Part shown: positions 39,349-48,159 of the stretch, one piece after another
Position numbering within the stretch: the stretch's first letter is position 1
Layout: every line of letters starts with the position of its first letter
Assembly (NCBI GenBank): GCA_947489525.1
Contig: CANLDW010000003.1
Coordinates: 310,001 to 374,000 of the forward strand
From: an uncultured Psychrobacter sp.
GTDB taxonomy: Bacteria; Pseudomonadota; Gammaproteobacteria; Pseudomonadales; Moraxellaceae
DNA: 64,000 nt
Reading direction: 5' to 3'
Notes under the pieces: generated by a model
Told to the model about the DNA's origin: nothing
The model's database searches: none
The model's input: only the letters and a program-made list of their open reading frames with translations
Program-made: the position numbers and the translations under genes

Positions 39349-39845
39349 ATAAATAATCCATTTTTATGTGTTAGATATTAATAAGTACATCAAGTGTCAA
39401 AATTATTCCAAAAAATGCGCTTAGATTTGTTTATAGTAACGTCTTTGCAATAGAAAGTAACGTTCTGCAAGCACGTTATCTTAGCACAATATGCGAATAA
39501 GTAGCGTTGCGCTTCACGTAAGTTTAGACAGCTCTAAAGTTATTAAGCGTTCTTCGCTAAAAGTGACATTTATGGAGATAGTAAATCATAAGATATGGAG
39601 TCATACGCTAGTGTTACGGTTCCATTGCACAGCTTTTGCGTAACGATGAGTGTCAAATAAGTAGTAGAGTACACAAAAATGTGTAAAATTACTTGCGCTC
39701 CTTATGTTGCCTTGCTATAAAGATGTTAACAAAGCGTGACCTGTTAATACGTAAATCGCACAGTTCTTATTGCTTAAATCGTATGAGAGCGATACAATGC
39801 TTGGCGTGAGCGTTTATTATACCCCTTAAACTTGAAGGAAATTTT
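39349..39845. other. Divergent region upstream of hupB
   Basis: 497 bases between the UbiJ-like gene and hupB. The right end carries the hupB promoter. A small inverted repeat GTTACG / CGTAAC spans 39613-39644. Nothing else is recognisable. Confidence 0.5.
39770..39798 (+). promoter_or_regulatory. hupB promoter
   Basis: TTGCTT, 17 bases, TACAAT, about 50 bases before the ATG. Spacing is ideal. Confidence 0.65.
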
Positions 39846-40118
39846 ATGAATAAGTCAGAATTAATTGATAGTATCGCCGACAAAAGTGGCCTAAATAAGA
39901 CGCAAGCTGGTGATGCATTAAATGCAGTAATGGAGAGTGTTGGTGAAGCTCTAGAAGCAGGTGACAGCATCTCATTAGTTGGCTTTGGTACTTTTAGCGT
40001 AAAAGACCGTAAAGCGCGTACTGGTCGCAACCCTAAGACAGGTGAAGAGCTAAGCATTCCTGCAAGTAAAGTACCAAGCTTTAAAGCTGGTAAAAATTTA
40101 AAAGAGCGTTTAAACTAA
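39846..40118 (+). CDS. hupB: DNA-binding protein HU
   Basis: A nucleoid protein that bends DNA without sequence preference. It is 90 residues with [47 protein letters not shown] and a C-terminal [14 protein letters not shown], the HU pattern. AAGGA lies seven bases before the ATG. Single gene with its own promoter and terminator; in many bacteria hupB lies next to lon and ppiD, and here ppiD indeed follows. Confidence 0.97.
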   Translation: MNKSELIDSIADKSGLNKTQAGDALNAVMESVGEALEAGDSISLVGFGTFSVKDRKARTGRNPKTGEELSIPASKVPSFKAGKNLKERLN

Positions 40119-40130
40119 TTTAATACCACA

Positions 40131-40160
40131 TGTACAGATTACCGAAGTACAGATTATCGA
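40131..40160. repeat. 15-base direct repeat after hupB
   Basis: GTACAGATTACCGAA is followed at once by GTACAGATTATCGAA, one difference. It lies between the hupB stop and its terminator. Confidence 0.6.
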
Positions 40161-40191
40161 AGGTTGACAGGTATTACTAGTTAAATAGAAG

Positions 40192-40221
40192 AAGGCACCT
40201 AATTGTTAGGTGCCTTTTTTG
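40192..40221 (+). terminator. hupB terminator
   Basis: AAGGCACCTAA, loop TTG, TTAGGTGCCTT and a run of T: a perfect stem. Confidence 0.93.
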
Positions 40222-40353
40222 TAGAAATTTACAAAAAGATTTTGTCATACATAGTGTTTTTAAATTAGTGTCTTTTAAATAGCGATTTTTAACCTAAGTG
40301 GTAGACAGTGTGTGATAGCGCCAGACTGAGAGTACAGATAAAGCGTGAATATT

Positions 40354-40382
40354 TTGAGTCTAGGATGAAAATCACGTATTAT
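40354..40382 (+). promoter_or_regulatory. ppiD promoter
   Basis: TTGAGT, 17 bases, TATTAT, about 170 bases before the ppiD ATG. The rest of the 330-base gap after the hupB terminator has no recognised feature. Confidence 0.5.
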
Positions 40383-40551
40383 AGAGCGCGTTTAGTACAC
40401 TGTATGGTAAGCAAAAGTACAACTTAGATATTTACTTGAGTAGCAGTGCAAGCTTTAGTACACCAACCCTTTTACTGTTGTGCGCTTGGATGTTTACACG
40501 TCTAGAGCCCAACAGTGCTCAATCATTATAGGTTTATAAGTAGAGATTACT

Positions 40552-42426
40552 ATGGATAAATTGCGCGATTTTTTGAAAAGCTGGCCGGGTCGCATTCTAC
40601 TAGTCTTATGCCTATCGCCACTGGCACTATTAGGTGTTGAGAGCTACTTTGGTGGCGGGGTCGATCCCAATCAAATTGCGCAGGTTGGTGAGGCAAGTGT
40701 AGGGCTAACTGAGTACCAAACGGCTGTTAATAGTCGACGTACTGAGATTCTAAATCAAGTCGATGATGCTAGTCTTATAAATGAAGATGTTTTGCATGAG
40801 CAAGTACTAAAAGGCTTAATTGATCGTACCTTGTTAGAGCAGCAGGCGGGCAAACTTGGTATGACTGTATCCGATGAGACAATTAATCGCTTGCTACGTC
40901 AAGAAAGCTTGTTTTTAGATGTGAATGGAGAGTTCTCAAACGATCAATTTGCAAACTTTTTACGCCAGCGCGGCATGACTAAAAATCAGTTATTTGCTGA
41001 GTTTCGTAATCAGTTGAGCTTAGATCAGCTTAACGCAAGCATCGTTGGTACGGCAATATATCCTATGCAAGCGGTCAGTCAGTTGATCGATCTACAGCTT
41101 GAATCACGTGATATTTGGCTGCATCGTTTTGATTGGCGTGATTATCAAGATCAGGTCGATGTATCAAACGCTGATATTCAAAGTTACTATAATAGCAATA
41201 AAGACGAGCTCAAAAGTACAGCTATGGTGGACTTGGCCTATATTCAACTCAGTCCGCAAACGGTACAGATCAGTGCTGTCACAGAGCCTGAGATACAGCA
41301 ACAGTACGAGGCTTATAAACAAAATCTTGGCATTACTGATGAGCGTAATATCAGTCAGATATTATTGACAGGTAGCAATGCTCGGACACGTGCAAATCAA
41401 ATCAAAGCTCGTCTCAATCAAAGCGAGTCGTTTGAGGCGCTTGCTAAAGAGGCGTCTGATGATCCTTCTGGAGCCACCGGCGGCGCAATTGGACGTTTTA
41501 ATCCGTCCGTCTTTGGTAATGATGCTGCTGCTGTTGAGCAAGCTTTAGAAGGTCTAAGTGCGGGTGAGGTCAGCGAGCCGGTGAAAACCAGCTTCGGCTA
41601 TCAGATATTTAAAGTTACTGAAGATAATGGTAGTCAGGTGCCAAGTCTTGAGAGCATGCGTGACGAGCTGATTGCTCGCGCGCAAGAGTATAAACGCGAA
41701 GAGGTTTATGCTGATAAAGTGACAGCGATTAACGATTTAGCCGCTGATGGGTTTAGCATTGAAGATATTGCTCAACAAGAAAACGTTACTCTTAAACGCT
41801 TAACAGACTATCGTAAAGAAAACAACACCTCAGTATTGGCTCAGCCTGCTGTTATCAAGCAAGCTTTTGATGATTTTACGATTCAAGATCAAGCAGTTAC
41901 CGCTGGTATCACGGTAGGTAGCGGTACAGTATGGGTGCAACCTAGTAACTATCGCCCGACTAAAACGTTGAGCCTAGCTGAAGCCACGCCGCAAATTAAG
42001 CAAACGCTGCTGCAACAAAAAGCAACATCATTGGCTTTAGCAGACGCGAAGAAAATCGCTGCCAATATTAAAACAGTATCTGACATAGCTAAGCAACCTG
42101 TAAGGTTCCAAGCTTTAGGTGATGTAAATCGTCAAACGCCGCTACTCACTGAAAAAGAGCGCGGACTGGCCTTTAGTCAGCAAGTGCCTAAAAATGGCGT
42201 CGTGGCTATAGCAAGTGAGACGGATATGGGAGCAAGCGTGATTGTCGGTAATCGTATTGATATTGAGCAGCAGTCCACACTATCTGCTGCACAAAGAGCA
42301 CAGACGGCAACTATCATCCGCGATAATTTAGGACAAGATCAATTGCAAGACTATTTAGATTATTTGCGTTTGGTATATAGCGTTGAAGTTAACGAATCTG
42401 CCATAGCAGAGGCGCAAGGACGTTAA
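40552..42426 (+). CDS. ppiD: Periplasmic chaperone PpiD (SurA N-terminal and parvulin domains)
   Basis: An inner-membrane-anchored folding factor at the Sec translocon exit. One membrane helix (about residues 12-32, WPGRILLVLCLSPLALLGV), a SurA-type N-terminal chaperone region (NEDVLHEQVLKGLIDRTLLEQQA), a PpiC-type parvulin domain (about 265-365, ERNISQILLTG to SFGYQIFKV), and a C-terminal chaperone segment. The length of 624 matches PpiD. It follows hupB, as in many gammaproteobacteria. Confidence 0.94.
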   Translation: MDKLRDFLKSWPGRILLVLCLSPLALLGVESYFGGGVDPNQIAQVGEASVGLTEYQTAVNSRRTEILNQVDDASLINEDVLHEQVLKGLIDRTLLEQQAGKLGMTVSDETINRLLRQESLFLDVNGEFSNDQFANFLRQRGMTKNQLFAEFRNQLSLDQLNASIVGTAIYPMQAVSQLIDLQLESRDIWLHRFDWRDYQDQVDVSNADIQSYYNSNKDELKSTAMVDLAYIQLSPQTVQISAVTEPEIQQQYEAYKQNLGITDERNISQILLTGSNARTRANQIKARLNQSESFEALAKEASDDPSGATGGAIGRFNPSVFGNDAAAVEQALEGLSAGEVSEPVKTSFGYQIFKVTEDNGSQVPSLESMRDELIARAQEYKREEVYADKVTAINDLAADGFSIEDIAQQENVTLKRLTDYRKENNTSVLAQPAVIKQAFDDFTIQDQAVTAGITVGSGTVWVQPSNYRPTKTLSLAEATPQIKQTLLQQKATSLALADAKKIAANIKTVSDIAKQPVRFQALGDVNRQTPLLTEKERGLAFSQQVPKNGVVAIASETDMGASVIVGNRIDIEQQSTLSAAQRAQTATIIRDNLGQDQLQDYLDYLRLVYSVEVNESAIAEAQGR

Positions 42427-42448
42427 TACATTGCTTAATATCTCTTTG

Positions 42449-42500
42449 TTTTAACCACCAAAAAGCCACTATAAATATAGTGGCTTTTTGGTGGTTAAAA
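42449..42500. terminator. Long two-way terminator between ppiD and purH
   Basis: A near-perfect 52-base palindrome: two 25-base arms (TTTTAACCACCAAAAAGCCA... and its exact reverse complement) with a two-base AA centre. It lies between convergent genes. Its runs of A and T let it work in both directions. Confidence 0.93.
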
Positions 42501-42547
42501 CTAAATGTACGCCAGACAACAAAGCATCAGGGTTACTCATAGAAAGA

Positions 42548-44134
42548 TCAATGACGGAAGTGACGCATACCGGTAAACACCATGGCGATGCCGTGCTCAT
42601 TAGCAGCGGCAATGGTTTCCTCATCACGCATGGAACCGCCTGGCTGGATAATAGCAGCTATACCGACCTCAGCTGCATTATCAATCCCGTCACGAAATGG
42701 AAAAAAAGCATCCGATGCCATAACAGCACCTGTAGTCGCTAGGCCTGCGTGTTCCGCTTTGATAGCCGCAATTCGCGCAGAGTTAACACGGCTCATTTGA
42801 CCCGCCCCAACGCCAATTGTGCGCTGATTTTTGCCATAGACAATAGCGTTTGATTTAACATATTTTGCCACGGTCCAAGCAAATAAAAGGTCATTGACTT
42901 GTGCCTCTGTTGGCTGCACATCCGTGACAATTTTTAGATCATTACTACCGATTATTTGTAGATCTTGCTCTTGAACCAAAAGACCGCCATTAACGCGTTT
43001 GTAATCAAGTTGAGTAAAGTGTGCAACAGGCGTAGTAAGCTCGCCGCAAACCAGCACGCGTACGTTTTTCTTACTGGCCGTGACGTCCAATACGCCTTCA
43101 TCTATACTTGGCGCAATGATAACCTCAACGAACTGATTGTCGACAATAGCCTTAGCAGTCGCTACTGTCAGTGGACGGTTGAACGCAATGATACCGCCAA
43201 AAGACGACTCAGGGTCCGTACTAAAAGCGGTACGATAAGCGGCCACTTGATCGTTATCGATAGCGACACCGCATGGGTTAGCGTGTTTAACAATGACACA
43301 AGCTGGCGCGCTAAAAGCCTTGACGCATTCGAGAGCCGCGTCCGTATCTGCGATATTGTTATATGATAATGCCTTGCCTTGAAGCTGCTCAGCAGTAGCA
43401 ATCGACGCTTGCGTAGCTTTATTCTCTACATAAAATGCCGCTTTTTGATGCGGGTTTTCGCCATAGCGTAGGTCTTGAGATTTTTTTAACTGCAGATTAA
43501 AGGTACGCGCAAAATCTTCTGGCTGCTGTGCTGCGTTTACACGGCTACCCAAAAAGTTAGCGATCATGCCATCGTACTGGGCAGTATGCTCGAACGCTTT
43601 AACCGCTAGATCGTAGCGCAGCTCAGCGCTTAGCTCTGAGTTATGACTGAGCGCTTCTAATACACGGTCATAATCTGCAGGATCTGTAATAATACCGACG
43701 TGCGCATGATTTTTAGCCGCTGCCCGTACCATAGTTGGCCCACCAATATCGATGTTTTCTATAGCCTCAGACATAGAGACATCAGCGCGTGCAATTGTTT
43801 CAGCAAAAGGGTATAGATTAACGACGACAAGATCTATACGATCAATATTGTGAGCACGCATAGTTTCATCATCAGTACCACGTCGTCCTAAAATACCCCC
43901 ATGAATTTTGGGATGTAAGGTTTTGACGCGCCCATCCATAATCTCAGGAAAACCGGTATGCTCAGATACTTCGGTTACAGCGATACCCTGTTCTGTCAAT
44001 AAGCGATAAGTGCCACCTGTAGATAACAGACTAAAACCAGAAGAAACCAGACCTTTGGCAAAGTCAACAATACCGGATTTATTGGAGACTGAGAGTAGGG
44101 CGATCGGATCTTGACTCATAGCGGTTGTACTCAT
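42548..44134 (-). CDS. purH: Bifunctional AICAR transformylase / IMP cyclohydrolase
   Basis: It catalyses the last two steps of IMP synthesis. The N-terminal IMP cyclohydrolase part has [26 protein letters not shown] and [16 protein letters not shown]. The transformylase part has [28 protein letters not shown] and a Lys-His in the active site. I use the ATG at 44134 ([10 protein letters not shown]); the frame's first ATG at 44146 lies right after the T run of a hairpin that ends the fis region. The length of about 528 is usual. Confidence 0.97.
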   Translation of the reverse strand: MSTTAMSQDPIALLSVSNKSGIVDFAKGLVSSGFSLLSTGGTYRLLTEQGIAVTEVSEHTGFPEIMDGRVKTLHPKIHGGILGRRGTDDETMRAHNIDRIDLVVVNLYPFAETIARADVSMSEAIENIDIGGPTMVRAAAKNHAHVGIITDPADYDRVLEALSHNSELSAELRYDLAVKAFEHTAQYDGMIANFLGSRVNAAQQPEDFARTFNLQLKKSQDLRYGENPHQKAAFYVENKATQASIATAEQLQGKALSYNNIADTDAALECVKAFSAPACVIVKHANPCGVAIDNDQVAAYRTAFSTDPESSFGGIIAFNRPLTVATAKAIVDNQFVEVIIAPSIDEGVLDVTASKKNVRVLVCGELTTPVAHFTQLDYKRVNGGLLVQEQDLQIIGSNDLKIVTDVQPTEAQVNDLLFAWTVAKYVKSNAIVYGKNQRTIGVGAGQMSRVNSARIAAIKAEHAGLATTGAVMASDAFFPFRDGIDNAAEVGIAAIIQPGGSMRDEETIAAANEHGIAMVFTGMRHFRH

Positions 44135-44146
44135 AAAAAATTCCAT

Positions 44147-44172
44147 AAAAAAGCCTGACGCTGTCGTCTGGC
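44147..44172 (-). terminator. Terminator-like hairpin directly before purH
   Basis: Minus strand: GCCAGACG, loop ACAG, CGTCAGGC (one A-A mismatch), then six T. The T run ends at the first possible purH ATG. It may end the fis transcript or attenuate purH. Confidence 0.75.
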
Positions 44173-44214
44173 AATAAAATAATAAAAAGGGATAGGTAGG
44201 TATGCTGATGTTGT

Positions 44215-44574
44215 CTACATCAGATCGTAGGCTTTAAGCTTTTTGCGTAGGGTACCACGGTTTAGACCTAATATCTGCGCACATTTAGTCTGATTACCCC
44301 GTGTTTGCTCAAGTACAACGGTCAATAAAGGTTGTTCAATCTGTCGTAAGATGAGCGCATACAAATCAGTTGGCGTCTCGTCGCCCAGCATCTTGAAGTA
44401 CTGGCGCACGACACGTTCAACGTGGACACATAAAGGTTCTGATGATACCTGATTGTTGTGCACTGCCTCTACCTTGTAGTCAGGCTCAGCGGTAACCGCC
44501 AAGCGTTCACTAGAACGGTTGTAATCCGAATTTTGAGCCATAGGGTTTGGTACGGAGCTCGCGTAAGGTGACAT
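44215..44574 (-). CDS. fis: Fis-type DNA-binding protein
   Basis: A nucleoid and transcription factor. The C-terminal helix-turn-helix is clear: [37 protein letters not shown]. The N-terminal half is variable and about 20 residues longer than E. coli Fis (98). I use ATG 44574 because AAGGA lies seven bases upstream; the open frame extends to 44607. It lies between a DUF3426 gene and purH as in Pseudomonas, but without dusB. Confidence 0.93.
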   Translation of the reverse strand: MSPYASSVPNPMAQNSDYNRSSERLAVTAEPDYKVEAVHNNQVSSEPLCVHVERVVRQYFKMLGDETPTDLYALILRQIEQPLLTVVLEQTRGNQTKCAQILGLNRGTLRKKLKAYDLM

Positions 44575-44658
44575 AAGATGATCCTTAGGGTTAGCAATGA
44601 CAAACAATAGCGTAGCAAGCCAAGGTATTAGTATAGCAAAAGCTTATAAAGGAATAGA

Positions 44659-45981
44659 CTAATAAATTGGCTCAGCTATAACGCGACTTATCTCATCACT
44701 TGCAATAGGTACAGTAAACATCATAGGTTTAAGTCCTTTAGCAGCTAGCTGGTTTTGCGTCGTCAATAGATAATCGTTTGGATCAGCGATGAATTCGCCA
44801 ATCAATGCATTTGAACCAAAAATCCTGACTTTTACACTAGGCAGTAGCTGAGCTTGCATACTTTGATTATTCAAAATTAATTGAATATCACTAAAGTCGC
44901 CACTGGTTTTGATCTGGCTTTTATTGTAGCTAAGATCCGTTATAGACAGTGCTGCCAAATCAGCAGAGGGTAGACGACAAACAGCAATAGAGCAAACCGT
45001 TTGCAAACGCTCCGCATATGCTGGGTTCTTTATAAGCGTATTTAGATTAAAGATAACATATTGAGCAAGGAGTAGGAGAACGAGAACCATGCACCCAGCA
45101 GTCCATAATACTGTCGCAACGGAGATACGTGCTGGTGAGGTATTGGAAGGTCGTAGCGTTTGATTGTTAGACCTCGTAGCTATAGGAGCCTCACTGGTGC
45201 GCGGCGCGCCCATATTAATAAGTAATTGCTCCAAATCAGTGTCAGGTAGGGCGTCCGTCTCTTTTTCTTTGTCCTTTTGCTCTTGTAAAAGCTGTTCAAG
45301 CCATGCGTTTTCCGAGCTACCATTGACATTAGCATTGATGCTATTGGCCGCTACTGAGCTGACGCTGGTTTGATTAATGGGACTGTTTTTGTGTTGCGAG
45401 GATAGCGATGGAGAGTTTGTAGGGGTTTTATCTAAATCGATGTTAGTCTCGCTTGTCGATACCGTCTTGGGATCATCTAACCAAACATCTATATCATCCA
45501 AAAAGCCATAATCTGAATCGGTATCTTCTGACTCATCTATATCCATATCATCATAGATCAAGTCATCGTGAATCAGCTCTTTTGTATTACTGTGTGCAGC
45601 TTTTACCTGATTGTTTTTAACATTAAGAGGTTTACTACGTGGCTCGCTTTGCAAGTTATTAGCATCTGTTACAGACTCAGACGCTGCAAGAGTCGAAGAG
45701 GCTTTTTTACCTGTGGCAGTGACTGTACTTGTGTTTTTGACTGTACTAGATAATTGATTAGTAGATTTAGTAATAGGTGTGTCAGGCTTATCTATCTTTT
45801 TAGAAGTTATTGTTTGCTTGTCAGTGGTCTTAGCACCGTGATCGGCAGTAAGCGGCCTATTGGCCAAAAACTTTTTTTTGCAATGCGGGCAGCTAACAAT
45901 AGCTTTAGCATCCAGCTGCGATTGTTGTACTTGAGAGTAATTATAACAGTGAGGACATTGAGTTTTGATGGGCGTGTTCAT
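44659..45981 (-). CDS. Zinc-ribbon membrane protein with DUF3426
   Basis: Function unknown. An N-terminal zinc ribbon with two CPHC knuckles (Cys 9, 12, 31, 34; MJ0042-type) is followed by a long Ser/Thr/Asp-rich linker of about 240 residues. One membrane helix lies at about 288-312, and the C-terminal DUF3426 domain includes SIAVCRLPSADLAALSI and FDIQ-like strands. The usual protein is shorter; the linker accounts for the length of 440. It lies between prmA and fis, the conserved place for this family in Pseudomonadales. Confidence 0.85.
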   Translation of the reverse strand: MNTPIKTQCPHCYNYSQVQQSQLDAKAIVSCPHCKKKFLANRPLTADHGAKTTDKQTITSKKIDKPDTPITKSTNQLSSTVKNTSTVTATGKKASSTLAASESVTDANNLQSEPRSKPLNVKNNQVKAAHSNTKELIHDDLIYDDMDIDESEDTDSDYGFLDDIDVWLDDPKTVSTSETNIDLDKTPTNSPSLSSQHKNSPINQTSVSSVAANSINANVNGSSENAWLEQLLQEQKDKEKETDALPDTDLEQLLINMGAPRTSEAPIATRSNNQTLRPSNTSPARISVATVLWTAGCMVLVLLLLAQYVIFNLNTLIKNPAYAERLQTVCSIAVCRLPSADLAALSITDLSYNKSQIKTSGDFSDIQLILNNQSMQAQLLPSVKVRIFGSNALIGEFIADPNDYLLTTQNQLAAKGLKPMMFTVPIASDEISRVIAEPIY

Positions 45982-46166
45982 AGGGCTTGGTCCAAAAAAG
46001 GATAGTTATCAATACCACTTAACTACTGCCCAAACGTTGCCTACTATATTTATTCCATTTATCACATTATGATAATCGATAGACAATTATGAAGCAGCAT
46101 CAATGCATTACATTTGACTGCCCCTATCGTAACAGATGTAATTGAATGTTACTAGTCTGTAAAAGT

Positions 46167-47093
46167 CTAACCTGTAAAAGTCCCAGATAGTCTTTGCCAA
46201 TGCTGATCCTCCTGCGCACTAAAGGCGTGCTTTGGATCGAGAGCGAAATATGGCTGATACGCCTCAGATACTTGCTCTGTCTGCGATTCTATTAACCCTG
46301 CCAGTACAATACGACCTTGAGGTGCAATTAAGGTAGCAAAGTAAGGTGCTAAACTAATTAAAGGTTTGGCCAAAATATTGGCAATAATAACGTCTGCTGG
46401 CAAAATCTCATGCTGAGCGCAGTACTCACTAAAATCTTCTGGCAAAAAAGCTTGCAGACAATCGTCGACGTGATTGCGTTCAGCGTTTTGACGCGTAGCC
46501 AATACCGCTTGCGGATCGATGTCTACTGCATAAACTTGACGCGCGCCTAGTAATAAAGCGCCGATACCTAATATGCCAGAACCACAACCGTAGTCGATCA
46601 CTACTTTATCTGCTAGGTCCTCTGTGGTGAGCCAATCTAAGCACAAACGCGTAGTTGCATGGTAGCCTGTGCCAAACGCTAAGCCTGGATCCATAATGAT
46701 ATTAGTCGCCTCAGGGTTTGGTGGTTTGAGCCAGTTGGGTACAATCCATAAGTTGTTAGCGCATTCGATAGGCTTGTAATTAACCATCCATTCACGCTCC
46801 CAATCCTTATCTTCAAGTACGCTAACCCAAACGCGACTGGCATGAACTGCTGCGGCGATGTCGTGCCCCAACTGCTCAATAACTTGTCCACTATCAGCAT
46901 CTTCGTTACGCGTAAAAAGTCCCGTTAATACTACTTCATCCCATAGTGGCGACTCACCAGGTAATGGCTCAAATAAAGGCTGATCGCCTGCGTCGTCGAG
47001 TGCAATAGAAACTGCATCCGCCTCCATTAATAACGCTTCTGCTAGATCGACGTCTGCCTTTGCGCACTGTAAGTGCAGTTGTTGCCATGTCAT
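46167..47093 (-). CDS. prmA: Ribosomal protein L11 methyltransferase
   Basis: It trimethylates ribosomal protein L11 with S-adenosylmethionine. The SAM-binding site is VIDYGCGSGILGIGALLLGA, with DPGLAFGTGYHATTRLCL before it and IIANILAKPLISLAP as the catalytic-loop motif. The start at 47093 (MTWQQLHLQC) follows AGGA by eight bases; the frame adds three codons upstream. Length 308. First gene of the prmA-DUF3426-fis-purH run. Confidence 0.96.
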   Translation of the reverse strand: MTWQQLHLQCAKADVDLAEALLMEADAVSIALDDAGDQPLFEPLPGESPLWDEVVLTGLFTRNEDADSGQVIEQLGHDIAAAVHASRVWVSVLEDKDWEREWMVNYKPIECANNLWIVPNWLKPPNPEATNIIMDPGLAFGTGYHATTRLCLDWLTTEDLADKVVIDYGCGSGILGIGALLLGARQVYAVDIDPQAVLATRQNAERNHVDDCLQAFLPEDFSEYCAQHEILPADVIIANILAKPLISLAPYFATLIAPQGRIVLAGLIESQTEQVSEAYQPYFALDPKHAFSAQEDQHWQRLSGTFTG

Positions 47094-47246
47094 GTGGATC
47101 ATCCTGAGAGAAAGATAAAAGTAAATGAATAAGGATAGGTGTTAATCAACAGATACTAATTAGTAAATAGGTGCTAATAAACAGTGGGCGATAATAGCTG
47201 CACTTAATGGGTATGTACAGCTATTGTCGTTTATTATAGGTAAGTA

Positions 47247-48137
47247 TTATCGCAGGGCTTGCTGTGCTTCGCGTATCACTCGCGAGCTGTTTTGCTGTTG
47301 CCCTGATTGTAGGATAATCTGCCATAAAGCGCGTCTGCGGTTATCATCTTGCGAGACACTAAGACCGCGCCGCGCCATAGCTTCCGCTTTACGCGGTTGA
47401 TTTTTTTTGAGCGAAATTTGTGCCAGATAAAAGTATACCGCTGAGGACTTAGGAGCGAGACGCTGCGCACGGGTAAACGTGGTATCAGCAGAGCTAAGAT
47501 CGCCGCGCTTGAGCTGGCTCACACCCACTTGCATCAAATTACGAAATGCAGGCAAGTCGCTGTTATCTGAGCGGGTCTGCTGGCGACTGGTTTGCGAGTT
47601 TTGCCGAGCGCGCTCTAAGAGTTCATTATGTACTGACTGCGCAGGTGCAGGAGTCCCAGTCCCATAGTCAGGTGATGAGCTGGACGGTGGCAGCGGGTTT
47701 GACTCAAAAAACGGATCCTCAGATTCAATAATAACGCGCTGAGTGTTTATACCACCTTGATACTCGTTCGTGGTATTTTGCGGATAAGCGTTTTGATAAT
47801 CAGACTCTTGTACTCTAGGAGAAGGTGATGAACTGCCTACTGGCGCATTTTGTTCGATACGCGCTGGCGGCTCATAGGGGTTTTGAGCGATACTTTCATC
47901 AGAGTCGTTTGGATTATAATCGTAATCATCGCGATCTCTGTTTTGATACGCGTCGTAGTCCGTAGGCGTAGTTTGCACAACCGCCGCAGGACGTTGCGGC
48001 ACTGTTTGACAAGCGCTTAAGCTCAGTAATGCAGTGCCTAGCATCACTAATGACAACTTGTGTGAGCGCGCGCCGTTATCTATAGTACTCTTAGTAATTG
48101 GCGCTTGGCGTGATGCCGTGCTATGAAGTAAGATCAT
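47247..48137 (-). CDS. lpoP: TPR lipoprotein, probable PBP1b activator LpoP
   Basis: A signal with a lipobox (LLSLSAC, cysteine 43) marks an outer-membrane lipoprotein. After it comes a long flexible segment rich in Pro, Asn, Asp and Ser (about 44-190). The C-terminal third has TPR-like repeats (MQVGVSQLKRGDLSSADTTF, YFYLAQISLKKNQPRKAEAM). In Pseudomonas and Acinetobacter, LpoP has this layout, is encoded beside mrcB and activates PBP1b. The gene is 22 bases downstream of mrcB here. The signal's n-region is long (about 24 residues). Assignment is from architecture and location. Confidence 0.78.
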   Translation of the reverse strand: MILLHSTASRQAPITKSTIDNGARSHKLSLVMLGTALLSLSACQTVPQRPAAVVQTTPTDYDAYQNRDRDDYDYNPNDSDESIAQNPYEPPARIEQNAPVGSSSPSPRVQESDYQNAYPQNTTNEYQGGINTQRVIIESEDPFFESNPLPPSSSSPDYGTGTPAPAQSVHNELLERARQNSQTSRQQTRSDNSDLPAFRNLMQVGVSQLKRGDLSSADTTFTRAQRLAPKSSAVYFYLAQISLKKNQPRKAEAMARRGLSVSQDDNRRRALWQIILQSGQQQNSSRVIREAQQALR

Positions 48138-48159
48138 ATTTCACCTTAATAATATCGTA

